Shown here piece after piece: positions 26,818-36,438 of a stretch of 64,000 bases of DNA. The position numbers and the translations under genes were made by a program. Numbering within the stretch: the stretch's first letter is position 1; each line of letters begins with the position of its first letter. The stretch covers positions 1 to 64,000 of the forward strand of contig NZ_AZEQ01000002.1 in the NCBI RefSeq assembly GCF_001436025.1, written 5' to 3'. The DNA is from Limosilactobacillus mucosae DSM 13345. GTDB lineage: Bacteria > Bacillota > Bacilli > Lactobacillales > Lactobacillaceae. Below the pieces are notes generated by a model, which did not search any database, was not told the origin of the DNA, and saw nothing but the letters and a program-made list of their open reading frames with translations.

Positions 26818-27861
26818 TTAAAATTCAATTGCGTAAACGATGCGGTGGTGAGCTGGCTTGCCAGGACGCAGGGTGATATCGCCGAATTCTGGATGGTGAG
26901 GCGTGTCAGAAAGCGTTTGGGCTTCCATTGCCAGCGCACACCATGAGGCACTTGGCCGGTTGAATTGGAGCGACTTGTCCATTCCATTGGCAGTGTACAT
27001 TACCAAACCATTGCGATCTGAGTACAGCTTCATCTTGCGGCCGCTGGCAGGGTCAGACAGCGTGGCAACTGGTTCGTGGTTGACGTTCGTGCTTGGTTCA
27101 ACCTGCCAGATGTCATCAAAGCCGCCTTCTTTAGTACTCTTCATTTCATTAAGCGCATCGCCCAAACGACGAGGAGTTTGGAAATCAAATGGCGTGCCGG
27201 CATTTACGAGCTTTTTGCCAGTTGGAATCTTTTCATCGTCAACGTCTAAGTGGAACTTGGAGTTAACCTGTAATACTTGATCTTCAACGGTTGCCACGTC
27301 AGAATCGCCAAGGTTGAAGTAGGTGTGAACGGTTGGGTTGAACAGCGTGTTGGCATCCGTTTCGCCATCCAGATCGATTACGACACGGTTGTCATTGCTC
27401 AGTGAGTAGGTAACCGTAACTTTCTCATTGCCTGGGAAAGAGTCGATTTCAGGCGTCATGGTCTTGGTTAAGACAACTTTAACGGTATTTGGCGTCGTAA
27501 CGGTTTCGGCTTCAAAGAACTGGTTGCCTAAACCATTCGGGCCGCCATGAAGCGTATTGCCGTTTTCATTAGTGTCGACGTGATATTCCTGACCGTCAAT
27601 CGTGAACTCGCCCTTGGCCAGCCGTCCGGCAACACGGCCAATCACTCGGTTGTTGCACATGCCGTTGTCAGTAAAGTGCTCAATGTCGGCTGCGCTCAAA
27701 ACCAGGTTGACGCGCTTGCCGTCTTTGCCTGGAACCGAGATTTCCTGTAACAGACCGGCATAGTTTAAAACGCTGACCTGCACGTCCTGATCGTTGATAA
27801 GCGTGTATTTTTTGACTTCTTGTCCTTCAAAAGTACCGAAACTGCTTTCTTTAATTTCCAT
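26818..27861 (-). CDS. galM: Aldose 1-epimerase GalM
   Basis: 347 residues from the ATG at 27861; the GTG four codons earlier overlaps the AGAGGTGG ribosome site. Galactose mutarotase fold with catalytic His105 (HGGPNG), His179 (VHTYFNLG), Asp249/250 and Glu313 (MEAQTLSDTP). It interconverts alpha and beta anomers of galactose or glucose. A perfect cre consensus lies upstream, so CcpA repression is likely. No other Leloir genes adjoin. Confidence 0.92.
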   Translation of the reverse strand: MEIKESSFGTFEGQEVKKYTLINDQDVQVSVLNYAGLLQEISVPGKDGKRVNLVLSAADIEHFTDNGMCNNRVIGRVAGRLAKGEFTIDGQEYHVDTNENGNTLHGGPNGLGNQFFEAETVTTPNTVKVVLTKTMTPEIDSFPGNEKVTVTYSLSNDNRVVIDLDGETDANTLFNPTVHTYFNLGDSDVATVEDQVLQVNSKFHLDVDDEKIPTGKKLVNAGTPFDFQTPRRLGDALNEMKSTKEGGFDDIWQVEPSTNVNHEPVATLSDPASGRKMKLYSDRNGLVMYTANGMDKSLQFNRPSASWCALAMEAQTLSDTPHHPEFGDITLRPGKPAHHRIVYAIEF

Positions 27862-27882
27862 AATTAAATCCACCTCTTAAAA

Positions 27883-27897
27883 AGCAAACGTTTTCAT
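27883..27897 (-). promoter_or_regulatory. cre (CcpA) site upstream of galM
   Basis: On the minus strand ATGAAAACGTTTGCT fits WTGNAANCGNWNNCW at every fixed position. It ends 21 bp before the galM ATG. Confidence 0.65.
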
Positions 27898-27972
27898 AAA
27901 AAGATTGTACCATATTACGCTAGTTTGTGATTAAAAATACCAAAAATAAGACAAATCAAGAAAACATATTAA

Positions 27973-28000
27973 TTGAACTGTCTTTTAAAAGAACTATAAT
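27973..28000 (+). promoter_or_regulatory. Promoter of the TetR-type regulator
   Basis: TTGAAC, 16-bp spacer and a perfect TATAAT, 77 bp before the start codon. Confidence 0.7.
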
Positions 28001-28077
28001 ACTAAGAAAGATGTTTTGTATCATAAAGCAACGTTTTATAATCTAAGTATAATCTCAAAATAGAAAGGCCGATTTTA

Positions 28078-28644
28078 ATGAAAATGAATCGAACAGTTCG
28101 AGATTTCCAAAATGCTCTGGAAAGCTTATTAAAGACTCACCAGTTTGGACATTTGACAATCGATCAAATTTGTAATGAGGCACTGTTGCATCGAAGCAGC
28201 TTTTATCGTTACTTTCATGATAAGTATGATCTGCTGGAACAGACGATCAGTACGCGCTTGAACATCTTGATTGATCAGTCAGACCGCAATGAGGATGAAT
28301 TTGTTGAAATCTTGATCAAGTATGTCAGCGATAATCGTGATATCTTCCGCAATCTAGCCGACAGCAGCTCGCAAAGCTCTTTGTACGGCGAGATTATGAA
28401 GATCGTCAGTGAGATTCTGCTGCGGCAGCGTCACGTTACTGAAAATCAAGACACGATCGTTACGGCTTTGCGAAACTCCAAGAATCCAGAAATGCTGGCC
28501 TACATTTTGAGCGGTTCGATTCTAGGGGCCTTTTACTGGTGGCGGCAAAACAACTATGAGGTTCCGCAGCAAGACGTCATTGATTTTGTTAAGCAGTCAA
28601 TGCACAATCTTTCGGATCAAATGGAACGCGATGGTTTAAACTAG
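28078..28644 (+). CDS. TetR/AcrR family transcriptional regulator
   Basis: 188 residues. N-terminal helix-turn-helix: FGHLTIDQICNEALLHRSSFYRYFHDKYDLLEQ, the FYRYF helix being diagnostic. The C-terminal ligand domain is of the compact TetR_C type common in Firmicutes. The long AT-rich leader between promoter and start may hold its operator. No adjacent efflux gene reveals its target; galM is divergent but has its own cre. Confidence 0.82.
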   Translation: MKMNRTVRDFQNALESLLKTHQFGHLTIDQICNEALLHRSSFYRYFHDKYDLLEQTISTRLNILIDQSDRNEDEFVEILIKYVSDNRDIFRNLADSSSQSSLYGEIMKIVSEILLRQRHVTENQDTIVTALRNSKNPEMLAYILSGSILGAFYWWRQNNYEVPQQDVIDFVKQSMHNLSDQMERDGLN

Positions 28645-28654
28645 ATACCTCAAT

Positions 28655-28697
28655 TAAAAAATCTGACATCGATGCAGTCGATGCCAGATTTTTTTAA
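28655..28697. terminator. Bidirectional terminator
   Basis: AAAAAATCTGACATCGA and TCGATGCCAGATTTTTTT arms; serves the TetR gene and the convergent hflX operon, overlapping the hflX stop. Confidence 0.85.
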
Positions 28698-29974
28698 TTT
28701 TTAATGACGTAGCGTTCAAAGCGGGCAAAATCTTGCGGTGACATCTCGACTTTGAGCCGCGTACCGTTATTGAGATATTCAGTCTCTAAGATATTGCAGT
28801 TTTCATTGATGTAGGAAACCGTTCGTCCATCGGCAAATGGAATCAGCAGCTCAGTCTGTACGTAGTCTTTGAAAAGATGACGACGCAAGGCCTGGACCAA
28901 GAGCTGAATGGATTCATCATCCTTGGCTGAGATAATAATCCGGTTATCGCCTTCCATGACTGGATATTCAAACTCGGTCTGGTCAGCTTTATTAAAGACG
29001 TACAGCATTGGGATGTTTTCAATGCCAATCTGTTTGAGCGTCTTTTCGGTCGTGCGCATCATGGCTTCATAATTAGGGTCGGAATAGTCGATTACCTGGA
29101 TGAGCAGATCAGCACTGGCAGCTTCCGCCAAGGTTGATTTAAAGGCTTCGATCAGATGAGTAGGCAGTTTGCTGACAAAACCAACCGTATCACTGAGCAA
29201 AAAGCGTTTTTGATCAGGCAGCGTTAATTGACGTACGCTGGTATCCAGAGTGGCGAAAAGCATGTTCTTTTCAAAAACCTGCTTTTCTTCCGAAACTCCG
29301 AAACGACTGACCAGCTGATTCATAATGGTCGATTTGCCGGCATTGGTATAGCCAACCAAGGCAGCTGTTGGCGTGTCGCTTTTTTCTCGCTTAGCCCGTT
29401 TAACGTCCTCAGATTTGGCGATTTCTTTGAGCTCAGCCCGCAAATGACTGATTTTATGGTTGATGGTCCGTCGATTCATTTCCAGCTTGGTTTCACCGGC
29501 ACCACGGTTGGTAAAGCCAGATCCGCCACCAGTCTGCTGGTCAAGCCGCTGATTGGCAGCCGTCTGCAGACGCGGCAATTGATATTGAAGCTGGGCAATC
29601 TCGACTTGAATCTTGGCTTCACGGCTTTGCGCGCGCTTGGCAAAGATTTCCAAGATCAAGGCAGTTCGGTCCAAAATCCGGACACCGGTTTGATCAGCCA
29701 GGTTCTGCAGTTGACTTGGCGTCAGCTCGTCATTGGCGATTACCGTGGCGACTTCTTCTGCCTCGGCCAGGTGACGCAGCTCTTCCACCTTACCGGAGCC
29801 AAAGTAGGTCGCTGGGTTAGGCCGATCCAAGGCTTGGTCCAAACGATCAATGACTTCCATTTGATTGGCTTCGGCCAGGGCTGCCAATTCTTCCATGGAA
29901 TACTCATAATCTTCCTGGTCCATGTTAAGGCCAATGATAATTACTGGTTCAGCACTTTGTATATTAGTGTCCAT
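28694..29974 (-). CDS. hflX: GTPase HflX
   Basis: 426 residues. N-terminal HflX domain with the DRP...YFGSGKVEEL motif (near 50-66), a glycine-rich linker (GGGSGFTNRGAGETKLEM), then the G domain: G1 GYTNAGKST (208-216), G3 DTVGF (262-266) and G4 NKAD. It binds the 50S ribosomal subunit and splits stalled or hibernating ribosomes. Last gene of an apparent dedA-phosphatase-hflX operon with 30-bp spacing to the gene upstream. Confidence 0.93.
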   Translation of the reverse strand: MDTNIQSAEPVIIIGLNMDQEDYEYSMEELAALAEANQMEVIDRLDQALDRPNPATYFGSGKVEELRHLAEAEEVATVIANDELTPSQLQNLADQTGVRILDRTALILEIFAKRAQSREAKIQVEIAQLQYQLPRLQTAANQRLDQQTGGGSGFTNRGAGETKLEMNRRTINHKISHLRAELKEIAKSEDVKRAKREKSDTPTAALVGYTNAGKSTIMNQLVSRFGVSEEKQVFEKNMLFATLDTSVRQLTLPDQKRFLLSDTVGFVSKLPTHLIEAFKSTLAEAASADLLIQVIDYSDPNYEAMMRTTEKTLKQIGIENIPMLYVFNKADQTEFEYPVMEGDNRIIISAKDDESIQLLVQALRRHLFKDYVQTELLIPFADGRTVSYINENCNILETEYLNNGTRLKVEMSPQDFARFERYVIKN

Positions 29975-30004
29975 TAACAGAAAGTTCCCCCTTTTAGCAA
30001 GGTT

Positions 30005-30652
30005 TTATTCAGGCAAGCTCAGTTGGTTGTAAAAGACGATCTCGGTTTGATCTGGGGTCAAGGAAAGTTTTGTGATACTGCCATTGACGGGTGCATCGTT
30101 GGCCAGGGCCTTGTCTTTGGCATAGCGGCTGACGATTGAGCGAATGGCTGCACCATGAGAAACAACGACGGCAGTACTGCCATCAGGAAGATTGCGCAGC
30201 CGGTCCAAACCTTTGTCCATGCGCTGCCAGAATTCGGCATCATTTTCAGCCAAATGGAATGGGTCAGCAGCTTTGGTGATATCGCGCGCCTTTTCAACAG
30301 AATACTTGCTGACCAGCTCGTCATAGGAACGGCAAAGACCAATGTTCATGGAAGCCGTAGCCGTGTCCTCGCCTTCAAAAAAGCCGAAAAAGACTTCCCG
30401 AAAGGCTGGATCTGGCTCTGGATGAACGATCTTGGTAGGATGGCTGGCCGCTAGCAGTTCTGCGGTTTTAACCGTCCGTCGCATATCGCTGCAGAAAAGA
30501 TAGTCAAAGTCGATCTTGGCCAAAGCCTTGCCCACGCGCTTGCCGTCTTCAATACCTTTTTCGGTCAGCGGTGCATCTGACCAGCCTTGATATTTATGGA
30601 ACAGGTTCAAGTAGGTCTGACCGTGTCGAACGAAATAAACATTTACTGCCAA
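30005..30652 (-). CDS. Histidine phosphatase family protein (phosphoglycerate mutase-like)
   Basis: 215 residues beginning at TTG (GGAGG 9 bp upstream). RHG motif at residues 9-11 (VRHGQT) and a second His in VVSHGAAI; a 2-histidine fold. Length is below that of the glycolytic dPGM, so it is a general phosphatase of the PhoE/GpmB group with unknown substrate. Lies between dedA and hflX, all on the same strand. Confidence 0.85.
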   Translation of the reverse strand: MAVNVYFVRHGQTYLNLFHKYQGWSDAPLTEKGIEDGKRVGKALAKIDFDYLFCSDMRRTVKTAELLAASHPTKIVHPEPDPAFREVFFGFFEGEDTATASMNIGLCRSYDELVSKYSVEKARDITKAADPFHLAENDAEFWQRMDKGLDRLRNLPDGSTAVVVSHGAAIRSIVSRYAKDKALANDAPVNGSITKLSLTPDQTEIVFYNQLSLPE

Positions 30653-30731
30653 GGGAAAAAACCTCCATTATTCTGTACGTTGTTTAGTATTCAGTTTACC
30701 ATTATTCCGCGGTAAATTGTACGAAATTGCG

Positions 30732-31379
30732 TTAGAGGTTGCGTTCAATAATATGCCGGCGGATCCGTTTGATGAGATTGAAAAAGACGGCTGGCAAAGA
30801 TCCGCAGATGACCAAACCCAGCAGCAGCGTTGAAAAATGGGCCTGTACAAATGGAATGCTGCCAAGATAGTATCCCGCCAGCGCGCCGGAGACTACCCAG
30901 ATGGCCACGCCTAAGACATTGCCAAGCATAAAACGGCCAAAGCGGTATTTGGCGATGCCGGAAATCAGCGGGACAAAGGTGCGGATCAGCGGGACGAAAC
31001 GCCCAAAGATGATCGCACGCAAACCATATCTGCTGAAAAACAGCTGGGCTTTCGCCATAGTCGGACCAGCCAGCCGCCGCTTGAGCCAGGGCCATTTGAT
31101 CAAGCGGGTACCGATCAGATAGTTAAGCGTGTCGCCCAGCACGGCCGCGATAAAAAAGCCGGGTACTAAAATGCTCATCTTGACCTCGGCACCGTGCAAA
31201 GCAGCAAACGAAGACGTGACAAAAATCAGCGACTGTCCTGGCAGCCAAGGAAAAACAACCAGACCAGTTTCCATAAAGATCAGGCTAAATAATATGACGT
31301 AGGTCCAGCTGCCCAGTGAATTGAACAAAGGGAGGACCACTTGAGGAATATGCGTCAAAGCATACAAGAGCTTAGCCAT
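30732..31379 (-). CDS. DedA family membrane protein
   Basis: 215 residues from the ATG at 31379 (GAAGGTGG upstream); an ATG 28 codons earlier lacks a site. DedA/VTT domain: the FMETGLVVFPWLPGQSLIF segment and the FGRFVPLIRTFVPLISG motif with its conserved arginines. Members scramble or flip phospholipids and undecaprenyl phosphate. First gene of the dedA-phosphatase-hflX unit. Confidence 0.9.
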   Translation of the reverse strand: MAKLLYALTHIPQVVLPLFNSLGSWTYVILFSLIFMETGLVVFPWLPGQSLIFVTSSFAALHGAEVKMSILVPGFFIAAVLGDTLNYLIGTRLIKWPWLKRRLAGPTMAKAQLFFSRYGLRAIIFGRFVPLIRTFVPLISGIAKYRFGRFMLGNVLGVAIWVVSGALAGYYLGSIPFVQAHFSTLLLGLVICGSLPAVFFNLIKRIRRHIIERNL

Positions 31380-31556
31380 TGCTTCCACCTTCAAATCAGC
31401 TTTTGAGATCATTCTAGTATTTTGTGACCATCTAAACCAGACTGCTGGCGATAAGTTAAGCAAACCTTATGCGGACAAGTCTTAATAACGGAATCGCGGC
31501 GCAAAAAATGTTATAATTCTAAGATTAGATTTTCAAGACAGGAAGGATGTTCGAGT

Positions 31557-33860
31557 TTGACAGAATCAATCCAACAATACGAACAGCATCATTTGGAGCA
31601 GGTCGTTAAAGAAGTTCGCAAGGCTGAGGAAAAAGCCAGCGGCACGATTGAAAACGCCAAACGGGATGTGAAGGGCCTGAGCAAGCAGTTCAATGATATC
31701 CACATGAATACCACGACTTATTCGGGGATGATGGATACGGCCATGTCGGTTCGCGCCCAGCAGCAGATGCTTGATGAGCGGGAAAACAGCTGGCAGCATG
31801 CCGCCGATCGTTTGAGCACACTGAAGCGCTTGGAAGCCAAACCATATTTTGCCCGCATCGATTTTTTGGAAAAAGGTGCGCAAAAACCTGAAACCATTTA
31901 TATTGGCCTGGCCTCGTTCTCTGATCGTCCGGACCATTTTCTGGTATATGACTGGCGGGCACCGATCTCTTCAATCTATTATGATGGCAAGCTGGGACCG
32001 GTCACTTATGAAACCCCCGTTGGCAAGCAGGAGGTCGATGTCAGACTCAAGCGCCAGTTCCAGATCGAGGATGGCACGATCGTCACGCTTTATGATACCG
32101 ATGAGGCCGTAACCGATCAGATGCTGCTGAGTGCCTTGGGAACCCATTCCAGCACCAAGATGAAGAGTATCGTAACGACGATTCAAAAAACGCAAAACGA
32201 AATCATTCGGGATGCCAAAGATGAATTGCTGTTTGTTCAAGGAGCGGCTGGTTCTGGTAAGACGGCTGCTGTTTTACAGCGCGTGGCTTGGCTGCTGTAT
32301 CGTTATCGTGGCAATCTGACGGCCAGCCAGGTGGTTTTGTTCAGCCCCAACCAACTGTTCAACGACTATATTGATCAGGTGCTGCCAGAACTGGGCGAGC
32401 ACAATATGGTTCAAATGACCTACTTCCAATACGTTAATCGGCGGGTGCCAAGACTGCACGTTCAGACGCTCCAGCAGCGCTTTGAAAGCAGTCAGGCAGC
32501 AGTCGATCAAAACATCAATCGCCTATTGACGAGCTTAAGCAGCTTTAAAGCAGTTGGTGCCTATGCCAGGGCGCTTGGTCAGCGGGGCCTGCGCTTTCGG
32601 AATCTGATGTTTCATGGCAAGCCGTTTTTTACCAAGGAACAAATCAAGACGATCTATTACTCATTCAATCGCAACTATAACCTGGGCAATCGTCTGGATG
32701 CGACCAAAGATGCGCTGGATCATCAGCTGAGAAGCCGAGTTGGCGGGGCCATGCGCTCAAAATGGGCAGAAGCAGCCGTCCAAAGTCTCAGCAAAGAGCA
32801 GATGGACGCGATGATGAACAATCGGCCGCGCGAGTTTGAATCAGACAAGCAGGAATACAACTTCTATGCCAAGCAGATCGTTTTAAAGGAGTTCGCGCCG
32901 ATTCATCGAGCAATTCGTCATAACATGTGGATCAACATCAATGCACAGTATCTGCTGTTTTTAAAGGCCTTGCCAAAGATGGTTGATCTGCAGAAGTTTG
33001 ATTTGACCGAGCAGCAGTGGTTGGCATTTATCGAAAAAACCACGCAGGATCTGAAAGAACGGCAGATCAGTGCTGCCGGCATCTCAATCTATCTCTATTT
33101 GTATGATCTGCTGACGGGTAAGCGCGGCGAACGTGATATTCGCTATGTCTTTGTCGATGAGGTTCAAGACTATGACGCCTTCCAGCTGGCCTATCTTAAG
33201 TTCAGTTTCCCCAATGCCCGCTTTACGCTGCTGGGAGACCTTAACCAGGCAATCTTTACGGGCGCCAACAGTCGGCAATTGCTGCGGCAGCTGGGTACGA
33301 TGTTTGATCCCGAAAAGACGAAAGTAGTACAGCTGACCAAGTCATATCGCTCAACTAAACAGATTACAGATTTTACCAAGCATATTCTCAAAGATGGCGA
33401 AAAAATCGAGGCCTTTGAGCGTCAAGGCAAGCGGCCAAGCATCTACCAGCTGACAAATCTAAACGATGCCGTCGCACAGGTCGTCGCGGTTCTAAAGGAC
33501 TATCAAGAACAGCATGATGCAGTTGCCATTATCGGCAAGACCCTGGCTGACAGCGAACAGATCTATCAGCTGCTGGCTGAGCAGGGCGTTAAGGCAAACT
33601 TGATCCGCACTGAAAATCAGCGGCTGGTTGATGGTGTGCTGGTCGTACCTTCATACCTGGCCAAAGGGCTTGAGTTTGACGCGGTAATCGTCTGGGATGC
33701 CAACGACCAAAAGTATCATGGCGACAGTGAGCGGCAGCTGCTTTACACGATCTGTTCACGGGCGATGCATGATTTGACGATCGTCAGCGTGGGGCAGGCC
33801 AGTCAGCTGTTTGCCGATGTGCCGAGTCAAGAGTATGAGCTGACGGATCGTTTATCATAG
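31557..33860 (+). CDS. helD: HelD, RNA polymerase recycling motor ATPase
   Basis: 767 residues beginning at TTG (AGGAAGG upstream; a TATAAT at 31512-31517 may be the -10). An N-terminal coiled-coil arm (1-90) is followed by a UvrD-type superfamily 1 ATPase: Walker A GAAGSGKTA (229-237), Walker B VFVDEVQDY, and the C-terminal LTKSYRSTKQI and RAMHDLTIV motifs. Without the helicase insertion domains and with the arm, it matches HelD, which pulls stalled RNA polymerase off DNA. Confidence 0.9.
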   Translation: MTESIQQYEQHHLEQVVKEVRKAEEKASGTIENAKRDVKGLSKQFNDIHMNTTTYSGMMDTAMSVRAQQQMLDERENSWQHAADRLSTLKRLEAKPYFARIDFLEKGAQKPETIYIGLASFSDRPDHFLVYDWRAPISSIYYDGKLGPVTYETPVGKQEVDVRLKRQFQIEDGTIVTLYDTDEAVTDQMLLSALGTHSSTKMKSIVTTIQKTQNEIIRDAKDELLFVQGAAGSGKTAAVLQRVAWLLYRYRGNLTASQVVLFSPNQLFNDYIDQVLPELGEHNMVQMTYFQYVNRRVPRLHVQTLQQRFESSQAAVDQNINRLLTSLSSFKAVGAYARALGQRGLRFRNLMFHGKPFFTKEQIKTIYYSFNRNYNLGNRLDATKDALDHQLRSRVGGAMRSKWAEAAVQSLSKEQMDAMMNNRPREFESDKQEYNFYAKQIVLKEFAPIHRAIRHNMWININAQYLLFLKALPKMVDLQKFDLTEQQWLAFIEKTTQDLKERQISAAGISIYLYLYDLLTGKRGERDIRYVFVDEVQDYDAFQLAYLKFSFPNARFTLLGDLNQAIFTGANSRQLLRQLGTMFDPEKTKVVQLTKSYRSTKQITDFTKHILKDGEKIEAFERQGKRPSIYQLTNLNDAVAQVVAVLKDYQEQHDAVAIIGKTLADSEQIYQLLAEQGVKANLIRTENQRLVDGVLVVPSYLAKGLEFDAVIVWDANDQKYHGDSERQLLYTICSRAMHDLTIVSVGQASQLFADVPSQEYELTDRLS

Positions 33861-34045
33861 AATCTTCAAATTTAATGATGGTCAGGCGGGCTTGTAAACA
33901 CCAATCAGTTAAGTCGGCGGCAATCAATTAAGCTGAGATGCAAAAAATTCCAAACATTTGTTAAAAAACGTTGAATAATCGTAACGACTAGGGATCTTTT
34001 ATTGTATGATACCTAATGTTGATATTTTTTGATGGAGGAAAGATT

Positions 34046-36139
34046 ATGAAAACAGCGTTGCAGAAGGTAAGGCGTGGCTTGAACACCAAGCTGGGCTTCT
34101 TTCTTCTCACGGTGCTCTTGTTTGCGATTAAGAGTTACTGGGCTTATAAAACCAAGTTCAACTTGGGGATTTCCGACAGTATGCAGCAGTTTTTGCTGGC
34201 GTTTAACACCTTGCCTGGGGCTCTGGTCTTTTTAGGCATCGCGCTTTATTTCCGCGGTCGGCTTTCATACTGGCTGATGATCTTAATTAATTTTCTGCTT
34301 TCGACCTGGCTGTTTGCCAATATTCTCTATTACCGAGAATTTTCCGACTTTATTACCTTTAACATCATCAAAGGTTCTGGAGCGGCATCAAACAACCTGG
34401 GCAAGAGTCTGATGGGTATCATTAAGCCAACCGACTTTTTGGTTTACGCTGATGTGATCATCTTGATCGTTCTGCTGGCTGCGCATTTTATTCGGATTGA
34501 TATGCGTTACTTTAAGGTTCGCTATGCAATGACGATTACGATGATTGGCTTCGTGCTGTTTGGTGCTAACCTGGCCATGGCAGAAAAGGATCGCCCGCAG
34601 CTGTTGACGCGGACTTTTGACAACAACTACATCGTCAAATACTTGGGACTGCAGGCCTATACGATCTATGATGGCGTCAAGACTACCCATAACAGTGCGG
34701 TTAAGGCTAAGGCCAACAGCAATGACATCAAGCCAGTCTTGAAGTTCTTAAAGAAAAACTATGCTTCGCCAAATATTGAATATTATGGGCAGGCAAAAGG
34801 CAAAAACATCATCATCATCCACTTGGAAAGCTTCCAGCAGTTTATGATCGATTACAAGTGGAAAGGTGAAGAGGTTACGCCAAACTTAAACAAGCTTTAC
34901 CATGCCAGCGATACGATTTCGTTTGACAACTTCTTCAACCAGGTTGGTCAAGGGAAGACAGCCGATGCAGAATTGATGCTGGAAAACTCGCTGTATGGTC
35001 TGCCAGAAGGTTCGGCCATGGTTACTGACGGGACGACCAACACGTTCCAGTCGGCGCCAGCTCTGTTGGAACAAAAGCTGGGCTACACTACGGCCTCATT
35101 CCATGGTGACGTGCCTAGTTTCTGGAACCGTGACAATGCCTACAAGAGCTTTGGCTACCAGTACTTCTTTAGCAAGGACTATCTGCCAAAGGTTAAGGAT
35201 GAGGACATGGGTTATGGGGTCAAAGACAAGCTGTTCTTAAAGGAATCCGCATACTATCTGGAACAGCTGCCACAGCCATTCTATGCTAAGCTGATTACGG
35301 TCTCGAACCACTATCCTTACATCATTGACAAGAAAAATACTTCAATCAAGTCATGGAATACCGGTGACAGTACGGTTGATCATTATGTCCAAACAGCTCG
35401 CTACCTGGATGAATCAGTTGGCGAACTGCTCAACTACCTGGATTCAACCGGTCTGCGCAAGAATACGATGCTGGTTCTGTATGGTGACCATTATGGAATC
35501 TCCAACAACCACAAGGCAGCTATTGCTCAGATCTTGGGTAAGAAGTCAGTTGACAATTATGACTTGGCAATGTTCCAGAAAGTACCGTTCATGATCAACA
35601 TGGAAGGCTTAAAGGGCGGCGTCAACCATACTTATGGTGGTGAAATCGACGTTCTGCCAACCATTGAGGATCTATTGGGCATCAGTTCCAATAAATACGT
35701 TCAGTTTGGTCAAGACCTGCTTTCTAAGAACCGCAACCAGATCGTGCCATTTAGAAATGGTGACTGGGTAACCAACAAGTACACCAAGTACAATGGGGAT
35801 TACTACTACACCAGCAGCGGCAAGGAGATCAAGTCGCCAACCAAGGCCCAGAAAGCCGAGTTTGCCAAGATTCAAAAGTATGTCACGACGGATCTTGGCC
35901 TGTCTGATAAAGTCGTCAATGGCGACCTGCTGCGTTTCTACAAACTGAAAGGCTTTAAGACAGTCAACAAGAAGAGCTACTCGTACACGCTGAAGAATGG
36001 CTTGAAACAGCTTAAACAGGCGCAAAAGAAGAGCAAGACCAGCTTGAAGAGTCAAAACAACAACCAATCAACGCTGGATCAATACACGACCGATGCACCT
36101 GAATTAAAAGGCGTCACGCTGAAGTTCCCGACTAAATAA
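34046..36139 (+). CDS. ltaS: Lipoteichoic acid synthase family protein
   Basis: 697 residues from the ATG at 34046 (GGAGGA 8 bp upstream; an in-frame start 10 codons earlier has none). Five N-terminal membrane helices (about 15-175), then an extracellular sulfatase-type domain. The Mn-binding and catalytic residues are present: Glu261, Thr305 (GQGKTADAE) and Asp481-His482 (YGDHYG), matching E255, T300 and D475-H476 of S. aureus LtaS. It polymerises glycerol phosphate from phosphatidylglycerol. The C-terminal ~60 residues are Lys/Gln/Ser-rich. A primase-type paralogue cannot be excluded. Confidence 0.9.
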   Translation: MKTALQKVRRGLNTKLGFFLLTVLLFAIKSYWAYKTKFNLGISDSMQQFLLAFNTLPGALVFLGIALYFRGRLSYWLMILINFLLSTWLFANILYYREFSDFITFNIIKGSGAASNNLGKSLMGIIKPTDFLVYADVIILIVLLAAHFIRIDMRYFKVRYAMTITMIGFVLFGANLAMAEKDRPQLLTRTFDNNYIVKYLGLQAYTIYDGVKTTHNSAVKAKANSNDIKPVLKFLKKNYASPNIEYYGQAKGKNIIIIHLESFQQFMIDYKWKGEEVTPNLNKLYHASDTISFDNFFNQVGQGKTADAELMLENSLYGLPEGSAMVTDGTTNTFQSAPALLEQKLGYTTASFHGDVPSFWNRDNAYKSFGYQYFFSKDYLPKVKDEDMGYGVKDKLFLKESAYYLEQLPQPFYAKLITVSNHYPYIIDKKNTSIKSWNTGDSTVDHYVQTARYLDESVGELLNYLDSTGLRKNTMLVLYGDHYGISNNHKAAIAQILGKKSVDNYDLAMFQKVPFMINMEGLKGGVNHTYGGEIDVLPTIEDLLGISSNKYVQFGQDLLSKNRNQIVPFRNGDWVTNKYTKYNGDYYYTSSGKEIKSPTKAQKAEFAKIQKYVTTDLGLSDKVVNGDLLRFYKLKGFKTVNKKSYSYTLKNGLKQLKQAQKKSKTSLKSQNNNQSTLDQYTTDAPELKGVTLKFPTK

Positions 36140-36142
36140 TCC

Positions 36143-36177
36143 AAAAGCTCAGTCGCTTAAACGGCTGAGCTTTTTTA
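36143..36177 (+). terminator. Terminator after ltaS
   Basis: AAAAGCTCAG and CTGAGCTTTTTT arms directly after the stop. Confidence 0.85.
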
Positions 36178-36363
36178 ATGAGGCACGGCTGATATGCTGG
36201 TCTGGACGCAAAACGATGGCTGCAGCAGAACAGATCATTACGATAGGCGCAAATAGCTGTTGCTCTGCTCTGTTTACCAAAAGGCCGCTGCTGGAACAGG
36301 GGCGGTACTGTAATGTTAGCTATACCGTGCCAGTAGCGAAAGGATTACGATTTATTTTACACT
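36178..36363. other. Intergenic region upstream of coaA
   Basis: About 190 bp of moderate GC content between the ltaS terminator and the coaA promoter. I see no gene with a ribosome site and no repeat. Confidence 0.4.
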
Positions 36364-36403
36364 TGCGAACGTTTTCACACATAGCGATCGTTTGTGATAA
36401 AAT
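36364..36403 (+). promoter_or_regulatory. coaA promoter with overlapping cre-like sequence
   Basis: TTCACA (36374-36379), 18-bp spacer and TAAAAT (36398-36403). TGCGAACGTTTTCA (36364-36377) overlaps the -35 and matches TGNNANCGNTNNCA, so CcpA might bind here. Confidence 0.5.
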
Positions 36404-36438
36404 TAAAAAAGAAATTTGACAAAAAGGATCAAAATAAC

